From the NCBI GenBank assembly GCA_026874595.1, contig CM049316.1, positions 67,418,676 to 67,482,675 of the forward strand: a stretch of 64,000 nucleotides of DNA. The letters are read 5' to 3'. Origin of the DNA: Sipunculus nudus. Its lineage: Eukaryota > Annelida > Sipuncula > Golfingiida > Sipunculidae. The notes beneath the pieces were generated by a model, which saw only the letters and a program-made list of their open reading frames with translations, was not told the DNA's origin and did not search any database. How positions within the stretch are numbered: the first letter of the stretch is position 1; every line of letters starts with the position of its first letter. The position numbers and the translations under genes were made by a program. This document shows positions 1 to 10,472 of the stretch, piece by piece.

Positions 1-251
1 ACTTTTTATACCTACGCCGCTAGTCTATTTAGAAGCTCGGTGCATTGTGCATGTCAGATTTTGACTCCAACAGTCTCTAAACTGCAGAGTCGTATCTGCG
101 CACTCTGGACCCCCTCCCCGTCCTCTCACGATTATATCCATCAAGTTTTATGGGTATTATCAGTGGCGTATCCAGGATTTGAAAATAGAGGAGGCGCTGC
201 CCCAAAGTCGGGAAGGGGGCTGTTCTGCGTCTTTTAGACATGTCATTTATA

Positions 252-252
252 T

Positions 253-310
<58 letters not shown>
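252..310. repeat. (CA)n(TA)n microsatellite
   Basis: A run of CA dinucleotides passes directly into a run of TA dinucleotides. Open frames across it are artefacts of the repeat. Confidence 0.95.
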
Positions 311-313
<3 letters not shown>

Positions 314-599
314 ACAAAACATATCATATATTGTAAGTTCGTGAATTATTATCATGATTATTATTAGTAATTTTGTAAGTTATCAGTTGTTAATTATGAT
401 AACCGTGGTGCCCTCATCTATATAATGCAATATTTGAACAACAAAAAGACACATGCATCAATAACTGTCATTGTATCCGCCAAAACAAAGTTTCGCGGAT
501 TCTATGTTTTTGACCGGGTTCCGATGTCGCCGCCGCCGCGTTCGTTTCCGTAATAGAACTCGGACACCACTGGACAGATTTTTCCGAAACTTTACACGA

Positions 600-1490
600 T
601 TATCGGGTCACATGTGAACTGGTGCCAAAATACTTTGGGTTGACCTCAGACCTTTCTTCTCTCCTGCGCGTCCGTCTGTGCGTCTGTTTTGACACATTTA
701 CCAACAAATCTTCGGACTCGTTTGACCTATCTGGAAATTTTTTTACACAAATGTAGCCCTTGGATAGCTTTATAACGTACATAAAAATGGTGGCGCCACC
801 TGCAACCATTTTTGCACAGCGTCCATCTTTTCATCTGCCTTTAGATAAAAATCCCTCATATCTCTGCAATGAATGGACTTATCCACCTGAAATTTTGCAT
901 GTGCATTCATCCTGGATAGCTTTCTTGATTTTATGGCAGATGGCGCCACCTACAATCACATTCAGGCTGTAGACATCCAGGCCAATATCTCAGGACTAGT
1001 TTGACGTATTTTCCCGAAATTTTGCTTGTATATAGATCTCACATAGCTCTTTATTATACTCACAACTGGTGGCGCCACCTGAAACCATTTTGAACACCGT
1101 CCGTCTGTTTCTCTGCCGTGGGATAAAATCACTCATATCTCCGCAGTGTTTTGACTTATCTGCATAAAATTTTGCATGTACATACATCTTGGATAGCTTT
1201 CTAAATTTTGTGGCAGGTGGCGCCACCTTCTTTCATTCAGGCTGCAGACATCTAGGCTTATATCTCAGGTTTGGTTTGACTTATCTGCCTAAAATTCTGC
1301 AATTGTATAAAACTTGGATAACTTTCTGGATTTTGTGGCAGTTGGCGCCACCTACATACACATTTCGGCTGCAGACATCCATGCTAATATGCAACACACT
1401 TTTCTCTATTTCCACTTGCCACTCAATCCTTGCCTCACTTCAGCGGTCCCTTTCTGGTTTCGGCGGATACACGTAGTCGCTTGTCGACTA
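600..1490. repeat. Degenerate dimeric tandem array with a GGTGGCGCCACC palindrome
   Basis: The palindrome GGTGGCGCCACC or a one-base variant occurs at 789, 939, 1068, 1216 and 1341. The spacings alternate 150, 129, 148 and 125 bp, which means a dimeric unit of about 277 bp made of two related monomers. Each monomer also carries CATATCTC, a TTTGACNTAT stretch, GAAATTTTGCA, a GGATAGCTTTCT stretch and TTTTGTGGCA. The copies are clearly diverged. CGTCCGTCTGT-type words resemble a style of repeat frequent in mollusc and other invertebrate genomes. Short ORFs here are by-products of the repeat. Confidence 0.8.
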
Positions 1491-2342
1491 CCCGTATTCT
1501 AGTTCTTAAGTAGAAGATGGACACCACACATGTAAAAGAACTGAAATGGATTAACTATTTTATGTCACTGAATCTGCCAAAGGTGACTGCATCTATTTTT
1601 CATGTAAAGTTTCTGATAATGAATTCCATAATATAGATCTTTCGTAGATAAATTATTTTTGCAGTAATTCAGTTCAAACTGGAGCCAGTTTGAGTTAAAG
1701 AGTAACTCATATAGATAGTCTGACCTGAGGAAATTAAAGTATATAAACACACAAAAAATTAGAAGTGAAAAATACTCATTGACTGTTATTTGCATGCCAT
1801 TTTTTGGTTTATATTATTATTAAAAATGCAGCTTTCAAACATCAAGCCTGGCCATCCAGTTCCAGTGACAGTAGCTGATGTTTAGAGGTGATTTTAATTA
1901 CCCCAGAATCAAGAACCCGGAAGCTTTCTATAGTCTCTTGGAATATTCTAGGATAAATTAAAAAAAAATGAGGCATAGCAAGCATCTAGCGAAAGTACAA
2001 ATAGCTTGCATTGATTGTGTAACAGTTATTGGCCATCAAACATGATGTTACAGAACAATCAAAGAGTTTGGATGCTTCACTTCTTCACAAAAATAAAATA
2101 GAAAAGAGAGAGAGAGAGTAAAAAAAAAACATGAGAGAAATGTTTAAGCATATAATCCCTCTACTGTTTAGATTTATTTTAGAAATTTTCAAAGTCTGAC
2201 ACTCTTAACATTTACATTACAGACAATATCTGGCTAAGCTTTTGTTCTTTCTTCACAAAATTCAACAAATACAACTAAAATAGTTTCTCTTTAGGTCAAT
2301 AGGCGCCCCTTTGCGCCCCCCTATGAATACGCCCCTGATTAT

Positions 2343-3299
2343 AAACCCTGTATTCCGTTTAACTGCATTTAAAACCTTATGTATTATCATACTCTGCGTC
2401 ATGGTAAACTATGTAAACAGATGTCATACAGAGGCCTTCTCAACGTTTGAGAAAGCCCGAAACGCTTATTGTGTTAAAGTGATGATAACTATTTATCATT
2501 GATCTTCTCTGGCGTCTTTCAAGTAAACCAAACCTGAACACGGCTAGCAGATAAGGCCTAATTGTACAAAAGTTCAGACAGTTAAAATTGTAATCAAAAC
2601 ATATTAAACGGACATCATAATTGCCTCAAAGCAAGCAGCGTACAGGATGTTACCCAACCTACAGTCTCTGGCTCTGATGCTACACTGTCGACAAAAGTTT
2701 ACAAAATAATGACAAAACAAATTTAAGAGTTTGAAGAATCAGGACAAATATTTATTTGGACAAAGTTAACCACGGTGTACCGGCTGACCCGTCTTCCCAC
2801 TCATTAGGCCCGCTCTTTCTCTCTCACATATGTACACACACATGCATATCATCATACACACAATTCAGATACTGCAGATTATTCCGTTTAAGAGTATACA
2901 ACATTGAGTCAGATATATTCAAATTCAGACCTACGCCGGGAGATGGATGCATTAAGCTTTTCTCTTGGTTCATTGGTTGGTTTGGTTGGTTGGTTAAATT
3001 TTCGCAATTTTACGTAAAAGATTTTGATGAAATATTACATTCATTAAATTCTGGAGGTAATATCGATTATTTGTGTGTTTTTAATTATTCAAAACCTTCT
3101 CTTCCATTCTGACAAGGGGCGATTCCAGTGGCCCAAGGCTTAACCGATCCATTGATAGCAATATGGGCCATTGCTTATATAACCATTTACCAGGTGAACC
3201 TGTGTTACTAATGAAGGTCTGATTCAGGCTCTGGTTTATAGGCACAGACTACACATTATAGTTAATTTTTTCACTTTTTAAGATGATTTTCTCTCTCTC

Positions 3300-3348
<49 letters not shown>

Positions 3349-3890
3349 TAAGTCAATCACTTTAGAAAGACAGGGGGCGTGAACATTTTACTAAAATATC
3401 AATTGGGTTAATCCTCCCTTTTTTTCTCCTGCATGCCTGAAAAGTAAAGATCTGAATGTTTTACCTTCTTCCTTGCAATAAATAATAGGGGAACATAATC
3501 TGTAGAGCATTTTCCTCTAAAAGGTAAGTATGGACCACAAAAAAATATTTAATGCAGGGACTTGTTTAAATGCCAATCTGGACTATAGCACAGCTGTAGG
3601 CAAAGCTGACAGACATTTAATGGGTTGCAGAGATAAGGGACTTTTGTCACCATGATATGTATATTAATGACGTTTTGACGTGATTGCATGGTATAAGGGC
3701 CGTGGCGCCCTGCCGGGCTCTGGCATATACCACCATATACCACCATACCTTCAGCGTGAGTGATGAGTCAAATACGCGACAACATGCCGTGGTCCCACAA
3801 GCGGTTGAGCGAGGATTGCTGTCGGATAATTGTAAATAATGTAATAGGGGCGACACTAGTAAAGACAAATCATTGCTTTTATAAAATGTC
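2343..3890. other. Intergenic, AT-rich, no gene seen
   Basis: No gene, tRNA or element with both ends is visible. It holds a CT/TA microsatellite at 3290-3346. The short ORFs at 2756-3112 and 3549-3868 show no recognisable domain, no clear splice sites and ordinary AT-rich composition. Confidence 0.6.
3290..3346. repeat. (CT)n(TA)n microsatellite
   Basis: A short CT run is followed directly by about 20 TA repeats. Confidence 0.95.
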
Positions 3891-3897
3891 AGGTAAT

Positions 3898-4135
3898 TAC
3901 GGTGGCTGATTTAGGACACAGAAAAAAAAATATTTATCTTGAGATCTCGAGATAACATCTCGAGATCTCGAGATAACATCTCGAGATCTCGACATAGAAT
4001 TTCGCAAAAAAAAAAAAATAGGAAGCAAAAAAAAAAATTTTAGGAAGAAAAAAAACAAAATTTTTGGGAAGCAAAAAAAAAAATTTAGAAAGCAAAAAAA
4101 AAATTTTTAGGAAGCAAAAAAAAAAAAAAATAATT
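3898..4135 (+). repeat. Left TIR of the foldback element
   Basis: Pairs with 5085-5293. The TCTCGAGATCTCGAGA blocks are palindromic themselves, so each arm can form small hairpins as well as the large stem. The A-tract/GGAAGC units vary in length between the arms, which suggests replication slippage. Confidence 0.85.
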
Positions 4136-4834
4136 CACATAAAATGTCACACTTGTACGAACCATTCGAAACTGAATTGACATTAAACAAAGCAACCTTA
4201 TGGGGACAGTATACGTTAAGAGTGCTTACTATTGCAATTATAAAACAAAGACCATTGTATACTGTGTTTAACTGAACGGTAATACAATATAATTAATTTA
4301 AAATCAATCAAGTTTGTATATCCCCTGAGATAAGGCGAGTTGAAGAAAAGTTGAATATAAATTCAATATTTAATTATTCATATCCGTAAGGAAGATGTCA
4401 GAGCCTAAAGAATCTGAAACATTCTACCTGAACGGCGGATTCGGAGCCATGTCTGTTAAATCACTCAAATAGAAATGTTTAGGTCTGCTTGCATGCATTG
4501 TGGGTACCTTATTATTTTAAGAATACAAACAAATATGAGCTTCTTATAGAAACACGTTTTTTGTACAATTTCTTTCAGCTTTTGTTTTATTGAAATGGTG
4601 TGTTGTTTTATGGAACTTTTTATGGAGCTTTGGTCTTAAAGTCGCTATTCACCTGCCTTATTTATAGAATCTTTGTAATACAGGCTAACTCTGCATATAC
4701 ATATTAAAGAAGTGAAAGTAATCATAAACATAATCCAGGTAAACATAATCTATTAACCTTTCATAAAAATGAGCCAATGCCATGGGTAAAGGCGGTGTCT
4801 TTGTCTATATCCACGTTTTTTCATAACATGGGTC

Positions 4835-4848
4835 GGGGGGGGGGGGGG
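4835..4848. repeat. Poly-G tract
   Basis: Fourteen consecutive G inside the foldback element core. Confidence 0.95.
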
Positions 4849-5084
4849 TGCAAAAATTGCCACCGATCGTAATAGAAAGACGTCCGGCAGAAACATCTGG
4901 CTTCAATTCAGAGATTACAGATTTCTGTAAATGACAAATACTGCATTGCTTCACATGCTCTAACGAATACATGTTTTTATCTGTATGTTAACAAGTGCCT
5001 TGTATACAAGTAGCCTGTAGATAAAATGTTTATACGTCAAAGTGGCGTTATAAGACCCATTCCCAGCTGGGATTTCTTCCTCAA

Positions 5085-5293
5085 TTTTTTTTTGGTTCCT
5101 AATTTTTAATTTTTTTTTGCTTCCTAAATTTTTTTTTTTTTTGCTTCCTAAATTTTTTTTTTTGCTTCCTAAAAATTTTTTTTTTCTTCCTAATTTTTTT
5201 TTTTTTGCGAAATTCTATGTCGAGATCTCGAGATGTTATCTCGAGATCACGAGATAAATATTTTTTTTTCTGTGTCCTAAATCAGCCACCGTA
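5085..5293 (-). repeat. Right TIR of the foldback element
   Basis: Reverse complement of the left arm. It holds T-tracts separated by GCTTCCT, then GCGAAATTCTATGTCGAG, the TCTCGAGA palindromes and the terminal CCTAAATCAGCCACCGTA. Confidence 0.85.
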
Positions 5294-5429
5294 GGTAATA
5301 TCTCCGCTGATTTAGTTAAATATATAACTATGATCTGTTGAGGATGTCCAATTTCATGAGATGCTACAGTGTCAGAGAAATTATTATTTGTTTTTTTTAG
5401 TGCAATCCCACTCTAGGAATAAGGCAGGG

Positions 5430-5480
5430 GCTGTTGGCGTAGCACCTGAGCTAGTGGGTAAAGTATTTTGACTTTATTCC
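5430..5480 (+). repeat. Possible tRNA-derived SINE head interrupted by a MITE
   Basis: GAGCTAGTGGGTAAAGT, preceded by GGCGTAGCACCT, resembles the 5' half of a tRNA with an RNA polymerase III A box. It runs straight into the MITE that begins at 5481. A matching B box is not recognisable on either side. The reading as a SINE is weak. Confidence 0.25.
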
Positions 5481-5990
5481 CAGTGATGTCCAGACTCAAG
5501 TCAAGTTTTTAACGGACTCTGACTCCGACTTGAACTCGATGGTCCTGGTAACGGACTTGTACTCCAACTCGGAGGGGGGGGGGGGGGGGGGTCAGGAATC
5601 GAGAATTCAAACCAAGTCCATCTGGAGTCCAACATAAAATAACTCTGTTATATATTATGAAGACTTATTTTCATTTGCGAACTACAAACAGAATATTACA
5701 AAATAATAACAGTACACATACCAAGCTTTTCTCAGCATCGGTAGTTATGAATTAAATTAACCATTATATTAAAAAATATGTGTGAACTAACTAAAAAATG
5801 CACATGATCACCTTAAATTTCCAGTTTATACTGTTTTTTAAAGATGTTTGTATTGGACTCGGACTCGGACGTGGACTCGGGTTTAAAATCACTTGGCCTG
5901 GAAAAAAGTGAACCTCAAGGAATCTGACTTGGAGTCGTGTGGTCTAGACTCTGACTTTCACTTGAATGTGTGGACTCGAGTGCATCACTG
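5481..5990. mobile_element. hAT-like MITE, CTCGGACT family, copy 1
   Basis: The ends are CAGTGATGTCCAGACTCAAG on the left and, reverse-complemented, CAGTGATGCACTCGAGTCC on the right. Subterminal DNA on both sides is packed with GACTCGGACTT-type words in opposite orientation. The middle includes GTGTGAACTAAC and ACCTTAAATTTCC blocks also present in the copies at 7009 and 47082. A poly-G tract (5574-5591) lies inside. No 8-bp duplication is preserved; the flanks ATTCC and ATACC share four of five bases. The 47082 copy, with its perfect TSD, supports the hAT assignment. Confidence 0.75.
5574..5591. repeat. Poly-G tract
   Basis: Eighteen consecutive G inside MITE copy 1. Confidence 0.95.
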
Positions 5991-5993
5991 ATA

Positions 5994-6657
5994 CCGTGTC
6001 CTTTTGGCAAAATATTGAACGAATATTCTACATTTCATCTGAATTACGAGTTAAGACTTCTGGATTATACCCGACGTCAAACATATAATAATTAAAATCC
6101 AAAAACACATATTTTTTACTCACCAGAGTTTTCTATTTTGGATGTGCATATAATACTTAGTCTCTATCCAAAACAATGAGTAAGGGAATTTTAGATTTCA
6201 TATTTTTCAAAAATGTGCCAGGAAATTCCAGAAACTAAACCAAAATTCCAGAGGAACCTTCAGCAGTGTAAATAATAGAATAGAAATGCCGGTATTTCCT
6301 TAAACCTGCTACTGTAATGATAATACTCTATCCCTAGCAGTGGAATGCTTCAGAAAAAGAAGTCTGAAGGTAGTATTAGTCAGACAAAACCAACTGGCAA
6401 CATGACGCGTGGACGTAACTGATTCACATGCTTGGTTTAAGTTTCAATCCTGGACAGAAATTAGGATAACAAAGTTTGTTCTGGTTTCAATGTCTAGACA
6501 GACGTCTTCTTTTTAAATCTTAACGAAGACAAGAGTTCAAAGGTTCGTTTATTATGTCTCCTCGGATTCTTCAGAAAAGGACTTAGTGGGTTACATCCTA
6601 CTTTGGTATTTGGATAACACGTCTTGTATTAAAAAAATTATAGCACTGTTTCTTATA

Positions 6658-6734
<77 letters not shown>

Positions 6735-7008
6735 TCACAAAAAGTTAAAAAAAAAAACACCAATCTAGTTGCTGGTAGTGAAGGGATTTGGCAGACTGAA
6801 GAAGAAGCAACCGCTATAAAACTATTGGACGGTTGATGTTATGTAAAAACTTTTAAAAATGAACCAGCAGCCCACGAGAAAAACATTATTTCATGCACGT
6901 TTAAACACTTTATTCATGAAAGAATCCACTAACGTAGCAGAAAACGTATTTAATCATTAGCCATGCTAGGTTTTCAATCCAGATGCGAATATCACTTAAC
7001 TTATAGAG
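5994..7008. other. Intergenic, no gene seen
   Basis: AT-rich sequence with a CT/TA microsatellite at 6662-6732. No ORF with protein-like composition and no element ends are visible. Confidence 0.6.
6662..6732. repeat. (CT)n(TA)n microsatellite
   Basis: About 19 CT units pass directly into about 16 TA units, the same CT-to-TA junction as at 3290 and 52054. Confidence 0.95.
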
Positions 7009-7278
7009 CAGTGATGTAGTCCAGTCCACACCATCCAAGTCCGAGTGCAAGTCCAAGTCCAGGCCACTCAAGTCAAAGTCAAAGTCCGAATCATTGAGAA
7101 TCGAGTCAAAGTCCATATTCTTAGAGTTCGAGTCATTTGGAACCAGAGTCCAATTCCGTGTTCAATACAAATATCCTTAAAAAACATTTGAAATGATTAT
7201 CATGTACATTTGTAAAATTGTTCACACATGCTTTTACTATAATGGTTAATTACATTTACAGGTCCCGCTGCTGAATTT
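7009..7278. mobile_element. hAT-like MITE, CTCGGACT family, copy 2 (truncated)
   Basis: It starts CAGTGATGTAGTCCAGTCC and continues through the GTCCAAGTC-rich subterminal region. It then matches the reverse complement of copy 1: the CAATACAAATAT block, GTTCACACAT, ATAATGGTTAATT and a GTCCCGCTGCTG stretch. Similarity stops near 7278, next to a TA microsatellite. The other terminus is missing, so the copy is 3'-truncated. Confidence 0.7.
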
Positions 7279-7293
7279 CACCTACCGTTACCA

Positions 7294-7340
<47 letters not shown>

Positions 7341-7362
7341 TATATATATATGTATATATGTG
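7294..7362. repeat. TA-rich microsatellite
   Basis: A long TA run with a short ATTAAT interruption and a TGTGTGTG tail, directly beside the truncated edge of MITE copy 2. Confidence 0.9.
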
Positions 7363-7784
7363 TGTGTGTATATGGAAGACTACCTTAAAAGCTTTAAAAT
7401 CATTTTTACTGCAAATATGTCTGAACTATATCAAAATTTATTCCTGATATGTATTACAATTAATTGACTAATACCAAAGAAAGGATAAAGATTGGACCTG
7501 CATGAAGCCGGTGGCACCGCAACATGCGGTCTAGGAATTCGAAAATTTTAATCTCCTGGATTGGTATGAAACCAACTGCAGAATGCCTGGTTTATAATCA
7601 TTGGGACACAGATGTTCTCTACACGGTAGAGTTTAACAACCGGGTTACATAATTGAAACATGTTTTTGGTGTTTATTTAATTATCCATAAAAATGTAAAT
7701 ACAGTTATTGTAAACGGAAAAAGCTGCAACCCCGAAGACGTCAAATCAAGTTTGTATCAACATGGAGTAAAACATGGCAAGGCA

Positions 7785-8153
7785 AGCCTAGCGTACAAAT
7801 TTCTATACGAAACGATTTCGTATTTTCCTATCGCAAAGTCGTATCGTGAATACCCAAGATTCGTATCGATTTTCCCCTACATTGTACGAATTTTGTGCAA
7901 AAGGAATGGGATAATTTCACCTAACACTAAACAGAAACATGGCGGCTCATGGAAAAGTTTGCTCCACACATCCCGGCGAAGTGGCTTAATGAGCCAAAAA
8001 TAGGAAATATAAAGGAGAGTACCACAATGAAAAGACCTCGAGCCACTTAAGTCTAGCATACTCGTTAAGAAATTTGGATACTTTACGATAGGAAGCCAGT
8101 TTCGTTACGAAATTTTCGAACATGCTCGTTACAATGCGATACGATACTAAGCC
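7785..8153. mobile_element. Small inverted-repeat element (candidate MITE)
   Basis: The left side reads AGCCTAGCGTAC and the right side, reverse-complemented, GGCTTAGTATCG. Further in, TTCCTATCGCAAAGTCGTAT on the left pairs with TTCCTATCGTAAAGTAT from the right, and both sides contain TTTCGTA/ACGAAA words. The ends are reminiscent of the better-supported element at 17850-18447. No clean target duplication is seen. A 116-residue ORF crossing it (7653-8003) has no recognisable domain. Confidence 0.4.
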
Positions 8154-8159
8154 GAAATG

Positions 8160-9140
8160 GTAGTAGTCCTTGGGATGGTGGGACCCACCTTGACCCCTCC
8201 CCACCAATCAGCCAAACCTACTTTTTCTTATTGCTATATACCTATACTTTGATTTTAAGGATGTTAACATTGCATAAACTGGGACTTAGTAGTGGTTGTG
8301 GGGTGTTATTTGAACTATGCCAACTGAAAATGTGGTCACACATGTTAGGGGTAGGGGAAACGTAAGTTACCATAACTCCAAATTTATGTTACATAGAACA
8401 ACAAACATAAAAACATAACTTCCGTATTTTCAATTACTTGACCGAACAAAAAAAATTAAATTTTAATTTTAATTGTATATGTGCATAGTGTAAAGCATTT
8501 ATTGTAATGTCTATTGCAAAGGAATATGGCCTAATATTCACGAGGTTATAAGGTGTTTCGCGAGGATTTAATTTTCGCGATATTAACATTCCATAAATCA
8601 ACATCCTTTATTGTATGAAATATATTATACGTCCCCAAACGCTTAACACTTTGAAAATAACCCCGAGAATATTGAAAAATAGGAAATTCGTTTTCAATAT
8701 AGGCAGGTAATGTAAGATTATGGATGACCCTTGACCTTCAATATTAATAATATCAAAATGTTACCTTGCGACACTCAAGCATTAAGGTTACAGCATAAAC
8801 TAATGTTCAGGTGTGAATTTGTGGCGTCCTTTTAAGTAATGTTTTATTTTCGCGATAATTTCTCTTGCACAAATATCGAGAATTTGAAACCCTCGAGAAA
8901 ACAAAAAGGTGACCGGAGAAGACTTTTGCAACAAGTATTGCAATCAATGGCTCCGGTGGTTGGAATGAAAATAAAAATGGCCGACAGGGCGTCGTCACGC
9001 TGAGTGACACGAGGCAGGAAAATATGCGCGTTCATCGGTCAGATTGACGGGATGTATTGTTAAGGTAATGTAATGAACTCTTCACTCTGTTACCTAGATG
9101 AAAAATGTGTCGCGCGGCTCTGTATTAAAGTAATGGAATA
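8160..9140. other. Intergenic; TTTTCGCGATA words
   Basis: No gene is recognised. ATTTTCGCGA(T)A-type words occur near 8570 and 8848, with CACGAGGTTATAAGG and TTTCGCGAGG nearby, a vocabulary typical of an interspersed invertebrate repeat. Boundaries cannot be set. Confidence 0.35.
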
Positions 9141-9147
9141 CCAGGCC

Positions 9148-9225
9148 CCCTTGTGCCTCAGTGATTAAATAGCGTTTGTGATGTGGTAGGGATGATGACA
9201 CCGGTTTGATCTTTGATGCTATGAA
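9148..9225 (+). repeat. tRNA-like sequence, possible SINE head
   Basis: GTGCCTCAGTGATTAAATAG resembles an RNA polymerase III A box, and CCGGTTTGATCTTTG, about 50 bp downstream, resembles a B box (GGTTCGANTCC) with mismatches. Order and spacing fit a degenerate tRNA-derived SINE. No cloverleaf good enough for a functional tRNA is apparent. Confidence 0.35.
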
Positions 9226-9636
9226 TGTTTTACCGCATGAAAAAAAAAACAACTGACCAAGAAAAATGTGATGACAGTGACTACGAGGTGTCTTATGACC
9301 GCCATGTTTTGCAGTTTATCCTATCAAATTTGTTGATAAGTATTGCCGTCATATTGGCCTCAGAGCAGGCAGGCTCATATGGTTCCAGGCCAGCGGGGGT
9401 TAAACGACGACCCAAAGACCAGAATGAAGACAATTAAAATGGTGCAGATTATTTTATTAAACTAAGTGATCACGCAAATATTAAATCTATATTTTTAACT
9501 TAACTCTTACTTGCAAAATATCTAATATTTTTATAATACTGATAATATATATATTCAGCATGTCTGTGAATCACCTAGTAACACTTTCATCAGGTACTTG
9601 GGATTCCGCCTATCCAGGCCGGACCCGATGTATTCA

Positions 9637-9769
9637 AGTGGACTGATACATACGTGCCAGGCTGAAAGAACTCCTGCTCACTGGGCCAAAATATGGACCA
9701 GGCATTTCTTTTCGTATCGCTTTGGCCGAGATATCTGTATCCGGTTGATGACATGCGTGGTCAGATAAT
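9637..9769 (-). CDS. Candidate last exon of an unrecognised minus-strand gene
   Basis: Read on the minus strand, a short open frame runs from a possible acceptor (GGATACAG before 9769) to a TGA near 9637. Its sequence includes SAKAIRKEMPGPYFGPVSRS and ends shortly afterwards. Its phase would continue the frame of the candidate exon at 10014-10058. The acceptor has a poor pyrimidine tract, and an overlapping frame is also open for about 54 codons, so this is weak. No family is recognised. Confidence 0.18.
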
Positions 9770-10013
9770 AAACAATAGTGGACAATAATAAATGCCAAGT
9801 TCAATTTCTTGATCACCGTGTTATGCTGTTACAATGCGGCAGGTTTTATTTTTACATTGGTCTTTGCATTGACGTGATGTTTGGCGCATAAAGAAAGTAT
9901 CGTCAACTTATGAATGGCTTTCTGCTTTTGGTTGCGAAAGCAGGTCAAAGGACTTACTTGAATACCAACGTTGATTCGTTATATTTTATAAGCATGAAGA
10001 ATGTTTTACTCAC

Positions 10014-10058
10014 CGACGTATCTATAAGTTTCTCTGATATCCATAAACTCTTGCTTGG
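10014..10058 (-). CDS. Candidate 45-bp exon, unrecognised minus-strand gene
   Basis: On the minus strand the order is acceptor AACTTTACCCAG, 45 bases, donor GTGAGTAAAA. The exon would enter and leave in phase 1 and encodes KQEFMDIRETYRYV plus split codons at each end. The donor is a near-consensus match. The encoded peptide is charged and protein-like but matches no family I know. Small exons of this size are common in invertebrate genes, but chance sites of this quality also occur. Confidence 0.28.
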
Positions 10059-10376
10059 CTGGGTAAAGTTACTTATGACTGAGGAATAATAAGTACCTCG
10101 CAGAAAAAAAAGAAAGAAAAAAAACCTCATGGATTATAGGAATGAAAGAATTTAATTGCTTTAAGCGCTGGCTATTTGAATGGATGCATAGTGTTTGCAT
10201 TTTAGTAGGCCCTATCAGAGAAAAGAACATTTTTGTACAGTTTCCTAGAAACTCGGAAGCCTGCGATCTATATAATATGAAGGTCACTGTATCAAAATAA
10301 CATATGCTTTATACTATTTATGCCCCTCGTTGATTTCATTACTGTACATGAATTCCAGTTCGTGCACCCACGCTCG

Positions 10377-10472
10377 CAATATCAAAACGTCCTATACCGA
10401 AACATGGCTTCTATAAACTAAAGACAATATCAAAGCGTCCTATTCCGAAACATGGCTTCTATAAACTAAAGA
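10377..10472. repeat. Tandem duplication of a 48-bp unit
   Basis: Two adjacent 48-bp copies begin CAATATCAAA at 10377 and 10425 and end CTATAAACTAAAGA. They differ at about two positions (ACG/GCG and ATACC/ATTCC), so the duplication is recent. Confidence 0.95.

Larger units (their letters stand above)
161..2337. mobile_element. hAT-like non-autonomous element (candidate)
   Basis: The left end reads CAGTGGCGTATCCAGG and the right end, reverse-complemented, reads CAGGGGCGTATTCATAGG. These are imperfect terminal inverted repeats of the CAGNGGCGTA type common in hAT transposons. Both ends are followed by G/C-rich strings (GGAGGCGCTGCCCC and GGCGCCCCTTTGCGCCCC in native order). ATTAT flanks both sides (156-160 and 2338-2342), a possible 5-bp target duplication. 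hAT elements usually make 8 bp, so either the duplication is eroded or the clade differs. No transposase is readable inside. The interior holds a CA/TA microsatellite, a tandem array and AT-rich filler. The two ends could also come from different copies. Confidence 0.45.
3898..5293. mobile_element. Foldback/MITE-like element with about 230-bp TIRs
   Basis: The left end starts TACGGTGGCTGATTTAGGAC and the right end is its exact reverse complement. The arms continue as near-perfect inverted repeats: an A-rich stretch, two or more copies of ATCTCGAGATCTCGAGATAA-type sequence, GACATAGAATTTCGC, then several A-tracts separated by AGGAAGC. GGTAAT lies directly outside both ends (3892-3897 and 5294-5299), and one further outside base (A) also matches if the boundary is moved, so the TSD is about 6-7 bp. 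The middle (about 4140-5060) has no long ORF and no recognised protein. It is a complete non-autonomous foldback element of unassigned superfamily. Confidence 0.85.
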
